The notes: generated by a model from the sequence alone, not told the origin. A DNA stretch of 64,000 bases from Larimichthys crocea (GCF_000972845.2 NC_040032.1:12718002-12782001), one strand, 5' to 3'. Shown: positions 1 through 13,099, numbered from the stretch's first letter. Program-made: numbers and translations.

Positions 1-2670
1 ATAATAACTCGTAACGCAGGTCTTACAGCTACATTCAGATTATTCCAATTTTTCTTCATCGGCTTTTCACCAGCTGTGGCCGTTCTGCCGCCTCCCTACT
101 TCCATTTACATTCATTAAAACTGGCTTTTCGGCTCGCCCTCCTTCTCTGAAGAATATCAGGGTCGCCGTTGAATCTATAGGTATGACGGGACAGACATCT
201 GATCCGGGGGGTATAGGAACAGGCTCAGCATGGCCTGGAACACGGGCAAAGGTGGCAAGCCACAACCGACATTGAATACTGTTAGTTGTGCATCTCGCCG
301 CCATGTGAGAATCGGCAGCGGCCCAGTCGCCCTCCCAAAGAATGGATTGAACTGAAAAATACTCTTGGACTGGTCTGTGTTTATGGATGGTCAGAATGCG
401 ACAATTACACTCCACCTTAATCAGCAAGGGCTGCTGTTTTAGATAAGCAGAACACACGGAGCAAGCGGGCTGACAGTTGTGTCCGTACTAGTTCCCAAGG
501 AACCACGGCTGTTAAGTGTCTATAATGGAGCAGTGTGTTAATTCATGGTGCACATGGCTGGCTGGCGTGGCTGTGGACGTGGGCTCATGATAATAAGGAG
601 AAAGTGAACCACGCCATCTCAGTCACCACCGCCCAGCGCCCAGCTCTTTACACAAGGTGTAGGGGAGCATCAGCTCTACATTTAATCTCCCTGGGTTTGA
701 CAGGAATCCATCTGAATGAGAGTGTAAGTGGATGATTTCTCATTGACAGCCAGAGCTATACACAACTCCCCCAGCTAGCGTTGTAGATTAATGACCTATG
801 GAAGCATAAATATAAAAAGAGTTGGTGACCGCCTACAATCATGTTCCCCAGCTTTTTATCCACGAAAAAGTCTACCTCCAATCTTTAATCAGCCTTTAAC
901 GGCTGGGGAGTCTGTAACATTCAAGAGCTTTAAATACCTTGTCAGAAAAACACATTTTAATTTTAGTTTGGACAGGGGAAAGTCCCTGATAAATCCCTCA
1001 GAGTAAGGACAAAGTGTGGGAAAAATCTGCTGGCTGCCCTTTTGACTGATCTGAGTGAACAGATCTTAATGCAAGACGCCTGCGGGACGCGTTTATTCAA
1101 AAGGACAAGGAAAATGCTTGTGATACAACCCCGAAACATCACCGCCAGCGTGTCAGCCGCATCTGCAAGTTGACATCCTCTCTATCAGAAACATTTAACC
1201 CGTATCACATGAAAATCTGCTGTTTTTTAATGTTATATGTATGTCGACGTGAGTTGCGCGTCCTTCTCGGCTCTGCTGCGCCTTTGTCATTTTCACCGAG
1301 ATTATTTTCTTGTCAGGCTTGATTCAGGATGCCCTATAAGCAGTGTTGGCTGCCTGTTAGACGACTCAGGGGTCAGACCTTTTTAGATGTCAGTAGAGCG
1401 TCGGGGAGTTGGCTTGTGTGGCATGGTTTCAGGGCGAAAGCACTTCACTGCATCCACTAAACACTCCGCAGCCAGCGTCCTTGCAGATTCCTCCTAACTA
1501 GTCAGTTTGTTGTACCCCCCTTTTGCAACACATTTTAACCTATTGTTAGTATGGTGTGAGGAGCAGTTGTGCTGTTATTAATCACAGGTGTTCCTCCACT
1601 CGCCGGTTGTAGTTTACCATGACTTAATATAATGTTCACTGACAAACAAGGTTCCAAGGTTTTGCTTGTTTGTCCTCGAAAGATCGGCATTTCCATTTTC
1701 TTCCCAACAACATTGGGGTGACTGCTTCTGAGGCATTTACTTTCTACTTCCTTTTACAGCACAAGAGAAGATGACATCTTTTGTGTGCTACTTTTGGGCA
1801 AATATCTGCCCCAAGTCTCTAAACCATAAGTACAGTGTGACTGACTGCCAGAGCTGGAAGTAAAATGAAAAGCTCTTCTACAGCTGTTCTGCCAAAACAC
1901 GTAATTCAGATCAAATTATGTTTAATAAGATATAGATTACATAGTTGGTTGAAACAACGTGTTTCAAAATTCATGTTCATTAATCAGATTCAAAAACCAA
2001 ACAAGCAAAACAACTTTAATCGGCTTAATTCTAAGTTGGCAAAACATGAAAAACACTGGTTTCTGCCTGGGTTTTAAACAAAAATTTGAGTTGCATCTTC
2101 AGGTTACATGTTAAAGTGTGATGTGTCCCATTGATAAATGGTCGTCTCTTTACGATAGCCATCAGCGAAAGTTTAGAGCCAAACTGAAAATGGAAAAAAA
2201 ATTTAAAAAAGCGTCCACACAGCGGGTTAACTATATTTTTTTCTTTATGGTGGTGGGTGGCAAGTCCGCTGTCCTCTCGAGGCAGGCTTCAGATTGCCGA
2301 GGTAAGCAGAGTGATTCACAGGAGAGAACAGTGCAGCATGTAATTGCAGCTCAATTTTATTCTCCTTGATGTCGCCTCACTGTTTACCGTTCACTTCTCT
2401 CTCTCTTTGCACTGTTGCAGAGCCGTTAGTATTAACCCCCCATAGACCACTGTTACCACGGCCACCGTGGGTGCAAACAAATCAACCCAAGACTAAAAAA
2501 AAACAAAAAATCTTACGGATTAAAAACCTTGAATGATTTCATGGTGCTCCTTATTCTTACAAAACGCTGTTGACAAAGATCAGATGTGATTTTGTTCGTG
2601 ATCTTCACGATGAGGACAGATGTGCAATTGCCTTTTACCTTGGTTGGTTGCTCTCCTCGTGCATTTTTTG

Positions 2671-2702
2671 TTTTTTTTTTTTTTTCCCCCCCCCCCCCCC
2701 CC
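2671..2702. repeat. Homopolymer block T15-C17 present only in copy A
   Basis: A run of 15 T is followed directly by 17 C, just before cagtatccgctttgctcag. At the matching place in copy B (about 22450-22465) there are only five C before cagtatcagctttgctcag. The block is therefore an insertion in copy A or a loss in copy B. The sharp T-to-C run resembles a consensus or base-calling error more than a microsatellite. Confidence 0.8.
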
Positions 2703-5700
2703 AGTATCCGCTTTGCTCAGTTGTTGTATACAAAATAGCTTCTAGCCTCTTTGATTCAGACGCCATTTCATGTCGGAAGTCAATTTAATGTGTGCGTAAC
2801 GTATATGTCGATGTACACTCTGCTAAGGAGTTTCACGTTCCAGTTTTGCTGTGATCAGTCTGAGGCTTTTTTTTTTTTTTTTTTTGTACGGATTGGCTCG
2901 GGTTGTTGCGATGGATTCTTAATTAGCTTACAAAGACCATCGGGGTTCAAAATAAACAACTGCCACACTCGCTGCAGCTGCAACGCATCTCCTCCCATCT
3001 TGAACCCCTCTTTGATTGAGCTCTGAGGCTTTAATGGGCTTACTGAGTCCGGACTCTTTCCAACGAGTGCGTCTGACAAGCTCATCTTGTGCACAGTTAA
3101 TGGCGAATCTACATACCGTCCTACTATGTATCCCCCAAAATGCAGGATGCTCTTTTTGCAGGCCAGCTACGCCCGCGCCGTTTATATTTAGCCACTCACA
3201 ATCCAGTCATTACACGCGCCTTGTGGCCCCGAGTCAGCGTTTTGAGTTTTTCGTCCTCATGTCTCGGCTTAGCGTTTGCGAGCTGGAGGCTATGAATAAA
3301 ACCACGTGGTGTTGGTTAAGTCATAAACAACACTGGCAGTCTTCCCCGCAGCTCTACAGGGATCGACACTCAGGTTTGCATTTACTACACCTGCTTTAAG
3401 AGGTTTGTGTCGGGGAAGAGAAGGAAAAAGAGAATCCAGCCTTGAAAACATCGGGGCCTGTTTCCGCCGAGTGCCGTAAAGAGAACAGAGAGGAAAAGAA
3501 AAAGGATTATTTATCCATTCTTGTTACTTTTAACCGCCGTCTATCTTGCTTGTCCTGCTGTGGTGTGCCCCACCCCAAACAGAGGACAGGAAGGGGACTT
3601 GCCCGTGTTGTTACGCGTTAAAGACCCTCATTCTGCCTGGTCGGGAGTGCTTCGGACAGGATGAGAGGGTTTCGGAGAGAAGGGATGTATAAATGCGTTT
3701 GAAAAAGGCAATTGATGTTCTAGCAGAGTTATTTCCAATAGTACTTGGTCAGTGTGCCGTTTTTTTGTCCTTCGGAGCTTTCAGCGGTGGATCAGAATCT
3801 TTTCAACGAAATCGGCTGTGCTGGTTTCTTTAGCTTTGGCAGCACACTCTGGGCTTTTACCAACAAAAAAAAAACACGAAAAACATATAGAAGGTATATT
3901 CTGCCCAATGTCCAAAAGACTGCCATCGGCAATGGCTTCAGCCAGGGGGGGGGCCTAATTTTAGACCAGAACTAGAGGAAGACAGCACGTCACTAATGTC
4001 TACAAAAGGGGGGGGGGGGGGTCCAAATCACCGTAGGCTGCAGTCATGTTCTAAATCTGCAGGCGTCGGTCTCATGCTCTCCTACAAAAACAGCCATAAC
4101 CAGGCCAGCTGTGAACTCATAGCAGTTGTTAGTGCAGCAAGAAATGTTTACCCTTTACGTCTTGTAGACTCAGTTTTAAAATATGCTCATGCTATCAAAG
4201 AAAAAGGGAGGGTAACCCAGGAATTCTCGTCTTGGACTTGTTGATAATCTTATATCGCCTCTGAAACGTCTGCACGTCTGGCTCTGAAACACCTAAATCT
4301 TTTAGTGGTTTGGGCAGTGAGCCTAAGACTCTTTTACGTCTCCGTTGGTGTTTTTTTTTCTTAACTACATTGTATTTGTAACTGGATTTACCACTCTAAG
4401 CACTCTGAACGTCACCTAAAAACAAGTCCTCAGGTGACTGAGCCAACCGCCGGAGCAGTGTGAAATGTGATTTGTTTCAGATGTATGCGGAGTAGTTGTT
4501 ATCGCTGAGAGCGGGCAAATCCGCTGCTTTCATTCTCACGGGCGCCCCGGTATATTTAAGTGAAACACGGTGCAGTGAACATTGAGGCCGCCTCAAGAGC
4601 TTCGGAGCACATAAACCTCGCTGAGCTTCTGGATGGAACATGCCAAAAAATGTTTGAGAGTCGGCCTCCAGGAGTTTGGGACTTCGTAAAATTCCATCAC
4701 TAATGAGGTGGGAACTGGGCTTTTAGGAAGCTCCAGGGAAGGACTTCTAATCCCCTCATCTTGCCCCGTGTTTCAAGGGGATAGTTCCCGTATCACTATC
4801 ACGCTCTGTTTGTTGGCTTAAGCTGACTTTGTGTGTTCCCTCTCTGACATAATTAGCGCCCAGCCGTGAGAAGCCTCGGTTTGCTTTCCCATCTATACTG
4901 ACTGTATGTTTTGTATGTTCACTAAAACCCGTCCATCAACGTCGTCCCGCATTAAGTTTAACCCACTTGTGAGAGTCCACTCAGCGCGTCTGAATGAAGT
5001 AGCCGACTTGCTGCACTTGTGTCTGGTGTTTGATCATTATTGCTGTGCCTCCTGATCAAGTTGGCATTGGCCTGGGGCCCGGACAAAGGCTGGGGCTGGC
5101 GGTGGGGGACTGGGGCGCGACAGAGGCCTGGCTGTAATCAGACACTTTATTTGTTTTGGGGTGGGGGGGTGATAGGACAGGCCGCCGGCATGGCTGCCTC
5201 CCCCTCAGTGCAGAGACAACTCCCGTTCAGGCTTATTGCCCTATGACTACACTCCGAGAATTGCCTTCTTTTTTTTTTTTTTCTTTTTTTTTTTTTTTTG
5301 GGATGATGGGAAGCTTGGAACACAAATATGTCCTTCTGGTACACATGATATCAACACCACTCTTTCTTGTTTGTATTTGATCAAATAAATATGAAAAAAA
5401 CATGTTGCTGTGTACAGAGATGAGATCATGAATATTCCCAACTTTTTTGAGGTCACTCTACCCTCTCTCTATCTTTTTATAACCCGATCAAAATAAACAT
5501 TGTTGGTAGATTCCGCCTTCATTCACAAGGAAGTGGTCAGAAAGTCTGATCACCCTTTCAGATATGCACATCTTTTTTTTTTAGGCCGTAACACCAGGAT
5601 GTGTGTGCCAGGTGACGTCGCATACAGTTAAACCTATTTAAGATGTCGTTTACTGTTAAAAGCTGTGCTGTGGTCCAAGCAGCATAGCCACTTCTTTTAA

Positions 5701-8566
5701 AAACATGGCTGATGATTGATTTAAAATCCTCCCCTGACCCGTCCTCCTTCCTCCTCCTCCTGTAATGAAGCTCGCGTTTTTTTATTTTTCTACCACGGCA
5801 CGTCATGCAAACTGGCTTTCACGGTTCACTAAAGCTTGCCGGGAACATTTTTGTTCCCTCTCTCCCGCAAAGTGAGGAGGAACTCTGATTTGGTAATTAC
5901 TCCTAGGCAGCTCTGACTGAAGAAAAAACTCCCGGTTTTTGTGGTGGTAGATCTTGCATCATAACTACATCTATACACCGGCACTCACAGGCCTTTTACT
6001 AACCCAGTGTTCTCTGAACCACATATTTCAAACACCTTCATGTCCCTCTGCTCTCCACCTCTTCATTTTCCCCCTCGTGATTTTTTTTTTTCCCCCCATT
6101 TTGGCACATTTCTGTTTTCCCATGGCGGCCGTTATCAGGGGCTATCTCTTGTGCTGCTCTTGGCTGGCGTCTTGCTATCCGCTCCACAGTACAGCCAGCC
6201 CCTATATTGTCACCATCTCACCGTGTTGTGGGCTTAAACAAATCCTGAAGGCGCACACCTTTCTTTGTTTGTATCCGCGTGTGTGTGTGTGTGTTTCCAC
6301 AGGGTCCAGAGACGCCTGGGGGTTCTTATCTTACTCTTCAGGGCTCTTAAGATAAATTTGGCCTTTTTCTCCAGGATGGGCCGTTAGGAGAGCGAAAGAG
6401 GAAGAGGAGAGAGAGGGGGGAGGTAAGGGATGTAGGTTGGCCTGGGTTGCTTTTAGTGGTTGGTGTCGAGCTGTAGAGAAGAAATGAAACGGTGGCAGAG
6501 GGGTTAGCCACGCAGGCTGCCTGCGCTTTTATTACTGTCCTACACCTGTTCAAATCTAATGCATTCTATAAATAAGTAGTACGCATCTCACGGCCATTGA
6601 CTTGAGAGTCCCGTGATGAAGACCTTTCTGATTAAAACCGAACCATACGGAAACCAAGGCGCGTTGAATATTTGCCTTTCTCCCTCCATCCCTCCTTCTG
6701 TAGCTCCATCACTTTTACCAACCTCTGGTATGTTTATAATCTAGCTGGACGTGTGTACGGAATGGCGATATAAAATTCCCGTCAGCCCACGGCGGGCATT
6801 AATTGTTTTTCTGCAGAAATATACCCAGGATTATGTAAACCCCGGTATTAAATCCGAAATACTGTCCACTGTAATACATAATACAGGCAGCGAATGGGTT
6901 GCCGTGGACGGGTCACAGCAGTGGTATTAACCGCCTCCCCCCCTCAGGCTCGTTAAAAGCTGTCAAATGCTCGGCAGCGGGTAAAGTGCCTGTCATCCCG
7001 TCAGCCCTATCATTTATGTTCAATTATGTCAAAACAGCCTTTAGGTCATCGCTACTAAGAATTGATGGCAGCTCTGTGAGGGAAGTGGAGCTTTCAGCCC
7101 GCATTACAGCACATCAGTCTGGCAACAGTCCCCAGCCCCTCTTGCGCCACTAAATTAAACACGGGCCAGGATTCTCTCGGTGCCGGGCCTCACTGCTTCG
7201 AATTGAACGGTTTCATCGGGGGCACTGGGCGAGCCCTTCAGAGCCTTCTTCCTGAGCAGCAACCGAGTTATGAAGTTATTCATCCCGCCTGTGCCTGAAA
7301 TAATCGATGTTTCCAGCACGGTCACAGGGGATTGGCTCTAATGTGTATGCTGGTTCGAGGGTCTGTGCTGTCCATTTGGCATTACAGGACGCCCCCAGTC
7401 TGCAATGTATCATAATGACTCCACTAATGTTCATCCAACGTCGTCGGCCATCAAGAAATGTGCCCCACCACTCGGCCCCGGGTTTGTTGTGCTGACGAGT
7501 GAGATGTTTTTTTTGAGTGGTGTGTGTGTGTTTTGAAATCTTTTCCACTTGCAGTGTTGTGCTTATGAGAGAAAAAAAAAAACAACCACAAAAAGATGCT
7601 TTTTCCATTTTCCTGCCACACACACACACATTCTTTGTTTTAGCCATTAGCTGATAAATGCTAAATCGAAGAAAGTGCACTGAGGATGCACAAAGAAGGT
7701 TTAAATCGAAGTCAGTCAATCCCGCTGCCAGCGCTCACTGCCGCTTCACCAGCCAAGCTTTTTTTCTTTGTTTGCTGCGTTCGTGGATCTAAAATCGCCG
7801 CCCACCTTTATCTCCCATGGTCAGACTTGGCTTTTCAGACCTTACTCCCAAGGATGCTCTCTAAGGGTCAAAAGGGTTGGGACAAAGAGGTTTACGAATC
7901 ACTATGGCTCCCCTGCCGAGGCTCTCGGGTCTTTTGCTCGGCTGGCGGGAAGGGGTCGGGAAGGTTAGCTTGTCAAAACTGTCTCCTGTTCAGGGTTTAT
8001 TGCTGTTCCGAAGCCTGCTCCCACACCATTGCCGCTTACCCTCATTGTCTGCCCCGAGAAGAACCTCGACACAAACACTTCTGGAGAAGGAACACGGTTA
8101 TCCATCCTCAGAAATCTGAGAAGCAACTACTCTCTCCTGTGAGGAGTTACAGCATGCCGATGAATCGCTTTTTGCGAAATGTGCTGGTGCCTCGTTGATA
8201 AGAAACGCGACATTGCGGGTACCGAAAATCCAGACACTAGGTCCGAGGTGATTCAGTAACCTGCACAGGAAGCGCTGAAAAAGTTGAATGTATCAGTTGC
8301 CACAAACACATCTTTGAATGGCTCCATATCAGGATTTTTTGGTTCCCCGTTACAGATCATCTGTATCAGCTGCTGAGCTGTGCTGCAAGTTTCATTATCG
8401 CGTTTTAAATATAGGAACTCGTTGACAAATGCATAAACGCCTCCTGAAGTGAAGTGTGTAGAACTGCTCTCTGACCTGTCAACCACAGAGCAAAAAACAG
8501 TGATTACGTTTAATAATTATATCTGCTAACTGACTTAATCAGCTATCTCTCTTCAAGAGAAACTGT

Positions 8567-8638
8567 GGGGGTGGGGGGGGGGGGGGGGGGGGGTCCCCCT
8601 TTTTTTGTGTTTACAGTCTTTTTTTTTTTTTTTTTTTT
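8567..8638. repeat. G-rich and T-rich homopolymer block present only in copy A
   Basis: This stretch contains G5, T, G21, then T, C5, T7, a short spacer, and T20. Copy B at about 28226-28256 has aactgtgcctgtgtttatag here, with no G run and no long T run. It is the largest of several blocks that break the alignment of the two copies. Confidence 0.8.
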
Positions 8639-10136
8639 GGGGATTGTTTATATAAAAAAAATGGGGTACGCCCCTCACGGGGACCGGTTGAGCTGGAGTC
8701 TGTTGACTTCCACCAATGCTGTTCCTATCGGTTGAACGTTAACTTTCTTTTCCCCCCATAAACTCCCTTCTGTCGCAGCTTCTTAAACCCTCTCTCTCTC
8801 TCTCTCCCTCCTCTCTTTCTCTCGCTTCGCTTCATGCCGTCTCTAAGAGCCACGGCAAACCTTCTCGACGGGATTGTTTGCCAGGAGACAGGATTCGCTC
8901 CCCCATTGTATTGCCGGGACAAACGGTTGGAAGGGGGTGTGGGCGGGCGGTTACAATCGCAGACTGGAGAGAATTGAGGCCTGGGGGACTGGCACTCACA
9001 ATATGGGTGTGTTGGAGAGAGAGGAGGACGAGGACAGGGCAGTCAGTGGCGGGATGGAGAGGTCTGGTGGAGGTGGTGGTGTGGGGGAGTGGGTTGAGTG
9101 AGGAATGGCAGTGGGGGTATTATGGGTGATTTTTTGGCCCCGGGGGGGCGACACCCAAATCCTCTTGTTCCTTCCCGTCTCCCCAGAACCGGCTGGATGT
9201 GCTGTGTCAGACAGTGGGTAGAGACCGGAGGGGAAAGAGAACTATACAGATGCAGGCAGCCATGAATAGTTATTAAGACGACTTTTTTTTTAAATTAGCC
9301 AGTCCTCCCCCCAATCACCGCCTCCCCTACTACGCAAAACACACCAGCAGGACACATTCTTCAGCCGACACTGATGCTAAGGACATGCTGTGTGTGGGTT
9401 CACGCATGACTGCATTTACCAACAGTCTATTTTTCATAGTTTTCCTTTCCGGTTTAACAATGAGGTTGTCCCTTTATCAGCCCCATATATTACCTTCAGA
9501 GGAGGAGGAAGGCCAGTTTTTCAAGTTATTTACCTCCGGTGCCATTACTCTAAATTAACGGCTGGCCCCAGGTCAACCTCGTATAAGCCGCTGATATATG
9601 GCGAGCTGTCTCACCGTAGCAAGAGACTTTGAGCCACTATGATCATTCTGTCAGGGTCAGTGCTCCAGGTCACAGACTGTACGTACTGTTTGTGTTGATA
9701 GCTGCGTATTTACTGATAACACGTGACTGCCCTTTTTTTAGCAAGCCCGCAGGGTTATGTGTGGTTATTCCCACAGAGCATCTCGTGCTTAGGGGATGTT
9801 TTGTTTTTCCCGTGACCTTAAAGGTCGCAAACCAGTTTTTCGTAATTGTCCTTTTACTAGAGTAATGGGGGGGGTCTGGATAACATATAATTTTATGCGT
9901 GGGGGTTATTTTTCTTGGGGATTTCCTTAGTTTTCACACATATTGCCCTAGTTATTTATTTAAAGTTGGAAGGGGCTCCCAGGAAAAAAAAAAAGGTGCT
10001 GTCACACGGCGCACAGGCGATGAACCGAGATGAAGAAAGTCAAGCTACCTTTTTAATGCATTACATACAAAGATGTTGTGGACACTCACTTAAGATGGTT
10101 GACATTGTGAAGTGTTTTTTTAGGAGACTTATTAAA

Positions 10137-10848
10137 GGCTTTGTTTATTCTTTCAGTGTTTACTTAGTTGGTGTTTTTCTTTCTTTACCTTATTTACTAG
10201 ATGACAAGCAAGTATAACTTCTATTAAAGCTGCGATTCCTGACTTTTTTTCCTTAAAGGGTTAGGGTTAGAATAAATAATCTGTGAATCTGGCATCAATG
10301 AACGGCATCAGAGATGATTTTTCCGGTTATTATTGCCAGGAAAAGGAGGAAATAAAATGTATGACCACTTGAGGCTTCTGTAGTTTATCGCAAATGTATA
10401 ATTCTGTGATTAATGTGTGGCCTCTCATGTGGAAAGCTCTGTTTTACAGCATTAGCTGCATACATACAATGAAGGATATAATTTATACACATACATTGTT
10501 AAATAAAAGATAATTGATTTTTAAATACAGCGGCACGTCTGCCCTCGTGCTCTTGAAAGGTCAGAATCGTTAAGTGGTGTGCACACATGGAATTTGCTCT
10601 CAACGTACATACATACATAGACTCAAATGTGGCTAAAAAGCAAGGAGCTTGACAGGTAAACAAACATAACAAATGACGTGCATAACAATAGCATTTGTAC
10701 AATGAATAAAATACTGGTGATAGTGCAATGGAGCAAAGTACAGTGGTCTAAAGTACAGCAGGCTGTATTATGCACATGAGGTGAATATTACAGTATGCAC
10801 AGCATGAGTAGATTAAATATAAGTCACTTACATTCACTAATTAACCTA
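10137..10848. other. Intergenic AT-rich sequence upstream of cxadr, no gene seen
   Basis: This is the first sequence after the duplicated block and appears clean, without the indel noise of the preceding 10 kb. It is AT-rich, with simple motifs such as repeated catacat around 10605-10620. I see no coding exon, RNA gene or recognisable transposon end. Confidence 0.5.
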
Positions 10849-10945
10849 TTAAGTGCATGTTTTTGGACTGTGGGAGGAAGCCAGAGTACCTGGAAAAAAC
10901 CCACACAGACACAGAGGAAGAACATGCAAACTCCACACAGTAATA
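10849..10945. repeat. Dispersed fish repeat fragment
   Basis: The segment with ggactgtgggaggaagccag at 10865 and aacatgcaaactccacacag at 10921 matches a motif I recognise as very widely dispersed in fish genomes. I cannot assign it to a named family from sequence alone. Boundaries are approximate. Confidence 0.55.
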
Positions 10946-11577
10946 AGACCCCATAAATGAGTGAGAATAAATAATTTATAATTTACAGGTGTAGTACAGG
11001 TAATGTTCCTGAAATTTTTGTGTCTGGTTTTAAAGTGCTGCCTGTGGAAGACAATTTGGGAGATAACTGTGAAAAAAAAAATATTAAACTTGAATGAACA
11101 GAGCTTGAATGTTGGCTGGGAGGATGTGGGAGGCAAGTATATGCACATACACATATATACACAATCACACATATATGTACATAAGGAAATGCTCAGTCCT
11201 ATTGACAGCGTTGCAGCAAATACATATCTGTAAAGAAAGAAAAGTAATAAAGAAAATAATGTCAGTTTGGAGAGAAAATGCTATGTTTCTTTTTTTGTTT
11301 TGTTTTAAAATGAAAATTTAAAAATAGTTAAAAGTAAATTAATGTCCGACCTTATGACCTGAAAGTTTCAGTTAGCCAGTTTCCTTCGTTGCCATCTATC
11401 ATCCCTTTTAATACAATGGCTGTGAGTCTTTTACCTACATATTTAAAGAAAGGGGTCCAAATCCTACAAAAATCATCCATGTGTTACTAATTTTAACGTT
11501 TGTGTTCTAGACTTAGTTAGGACAATTCCAAGGGCCCACGACTGACAGGGGTAAACACCAATATAAAAGTATTAAAC

Positions 11578-11908
11578 CATCATCATTGAGTATATATATT
11601 TCAAATCTTCTCCTCCTTTCGGCTTTTCCCTTCAGGGGTCCCCACAGCGAATCAGTTGCCTCCATCTAACCCTGTCTTCTGCATCCTCTTCTCTCACACC
11701 AACTACCTTCATGTCCTCTTTCACTGCATCCATAAACCTCCTCTTTGGTCTTCCTCTAGGCCTCCGTTCAAAACTCAGCATCCTTCTACCAATATATTCA
11801 CTATCTCTCCATCTCAGTCTGGCCTCTCTCTGACTTTATCTCCAAAACCTCTAACATGTGCTGTCCCTCTGATGTACTCATTCCTGATCCTATCTATCCT
11901 GGTCACTC
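11578..11908 (-). mobile_element. Decayed 3' end of an RTE-type non-LTR retrotransposon
   Basis: Read on the minus strand, the frame ends in IRCGDP followed by a stop at 11632-11634. Upstream come the patterns PRGRPKRRFMDAVKED and RLRWRDSEYIGRRM, which match the C-terminal tail typical of RTE-clade LINE proteins in fish (recognised from memory). Further upstream the frame is shifted by an apparent 2-base insertion within an agagag run, so the copy is dead. Beyond the stop the element ends in a short region with a cat repeat, the usual place for an RTE microsatellite tail. Only about 270 bases of coding remnant remain, the usual 5'-truncated form. Confidence 0.75.
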
Positions 11909-11910
11909 CC

Positions 11911-12059
11911 AAATATAATAATGAAATGAATTATCTCTTTGTTTTTACGTGCTTTGGGCAGTAAAAGTTATAATAAAAATGGCCCTTAGCACATTTTTAT
12001 GGTGGCTTTTAATCTTGCATCAAATAGTGAACTGCATTATGCAGACTTGCATGCATGTA
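11911..12059. repeat. Left copy of a ~150-bp direct repeat flanking a Tigger-like element
   Basis: The sequence aaatataataatgaaat at 11911, the ttgggcagtaaaagtt block and the later gcagacttgcatgca block recur in the same order at 12455-12613, with a few substitutions and a small indel. This copy stops exactly at the TA that borders the element at 12060. Confidence 0.85.
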
Positions 12060-12448
12060 CAGTATGAACGCGCATTGTGTTCGGCGTCCTGACTAGCTAA
12101 GGGAGTACTGTACAAAATGCGTTGTATGTTCTGCACTTGGTAAAAAAAACACCTGCACCAAGGCCTTCAGAGGAAAAAGCCGTTACAGCGGAGCGGCACC
12201 AGGACAAAGAGGAACTGTGAAATACGGTTTAATTTACTAATACAGTATTGTACTTATTTTTGTTAAATCTGCGAAAGTTTGAACTTGTGTTTAAATAAGT
12301 GAGAAAATGCCTGTCTGAGAAAAGTGTATAAAAGTGTGTTTTACGGCCTTAAAACATGTATAATAATTGTAAAACTTACTTCGCGGATTTCGTCTATTGC
12401 AGGTTATTTTTTTAGAACGTATCCCGCGCGATAAACGAGGGACCACTG
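12060..12448. mobile_element. Tigger/pogo-like nonautonomous DNA element
   Basis: The right end, read on the minus strand, begins CAGTGGTCCCTCGTTTATCG, the terminal sequence I recognise from Tigger (pogo-like) DNA elements. It is followed by the internal tacaattattatacatg-type stretch these elements share. A TA dinucleotide follows the right end (12449-12450) and another precedes the proposed left end (12058-12059), as expected for TA target-site duplication. The left end matches the terminal repeat in only about its first four bases (cagt), so it may be degenerate or misplaced. There is no transposase frame; at 389 bases it is a nonautonomous remnant. Confidence 0.7.
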
Positions 12449-12454
12449 TATTTC

Positions 12455-12613
12455 AAATATAATAATGAAATTAATTATCTCTTTGTTTTTGTTTTTTTTA
12501 CACGTTTTGGGCAGTAAAAGTTAAATAAAAATGACCCTTTAGCACATTTTTACGGTGGCTTTTAACCTCGCATCAAATAAGTGGACTTGTATGCAGACTT
12601 GCATGCACGTACA
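12455..12613. repeat. Right copy of the ~150-bp direct repeat
   Basis: Matches 11911-12059 in order and orientation and begins within a few bases of the element's right-hand TA. It has an extra ttttgttttttt stretch and differs at scattered positions. Confidence 0.85.
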
Positions 12614-12704
12614 AATCACCAGCAGTAAATATTGTGCTAGTACTAGTATTAAAACAGTTGCAAGCCTTTGATTAGAGTTATGTAAAGCTTTTGATGGGAT
12701 AGAC

Positions 12705-13075
12705 GAAGAAGAAGAAGAAGATATACTTTATTTATCCCTCAATGGGGAAATTCTTTTTTCACTCTATTTCTATTTTGACATGCATTTTAACCCAGACACA
12801 CACATGCAGTACAAGGTACAAGGGCTCATAGACATGCAAACATGGAGAGAGATGGTGGAGTGATGGGCAGCCGGCCAGACCAGCGCCCAGTGAGCGGTTG
12901 TGGGGGATCGGTGCCTTGCTCAAGGGCACCTCGGCAGTGCCCAGGAGGTGAACTGGCACCTCTCCAGCTACCAGTCCACCTTCCATATTTTTGGTCCATG
13001 TTGGACTTCAACCGGCCACCCTCCGGTTCCCAAGCCAAGCCCCTATGGACTGAGCTACTGCCGCCCCTATAGTTA
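12705..13075 (-). mobile_element. Microsatellite-tailed retroposon-like fish repeat
   Basis: Read on the minus strand, the unit ends in aataaagtatat followed by a (TTC)n tail, seen on the plus strand as (GAA)5 at 12705-12720. The body includes ggtgccttgctcaagggcac and gactgagctactgccgcccc, phrases I recognise as an abundant percomorph repeat. A 3' microsatellite after an AATAAA-like motif fits a LINE- or SINE-type retroposon; I cannot name the family. No coding capacity. Confidence 0.65.
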
Positions 13076-13099
13076 GGTCCTAGAGATGTGGGGACAACA

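Larger units (their letters stand above)
1..10136. repeat. Copy A of a ~10-kb direct duplication (continues left of the window)
   Basis: The whole stretch recurs in the same order and orientation at about 19885-29706. The segment starting aagcttggaacacaaatatg at 5311 matches the one at 24980, and the one ending ttttttaggag before 10127 matches the one before 29699. The offset drifts from 19884 at the left end to 19669 near 5311 and 19570 at the right end, so copy A carries about 314 net extra bases. Differences are mostly one-base insertions and deletions spread evenly, in both directions, and copy A has long G, C and T runs that copy B lacks. Homology stops abruptly after attaaa at 10131-10136. 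No gene, RNA or transposon is recognisable inside, and the many short open frames here are not preserved between the copies. The left boundary is outside the window. I infer low base accuracy; the duplication itself may be an assembly artefact. Confidence 0.93.

Noticed and set aside
8567..8593. G21 run as a candidate G-quadruplex regulatory element
   Set aside because: The matching position in copy B has no G run, so the tract is more likely a sequence artefact.
1..10136. Reading the duplicated block as an ancient segmental duplication with diverging paralogous genes
   Set aside because: No gene is present, and the differences are dominated by one-base indels and copy-specific homopolymers, not the substitution pattern of old paralogues.
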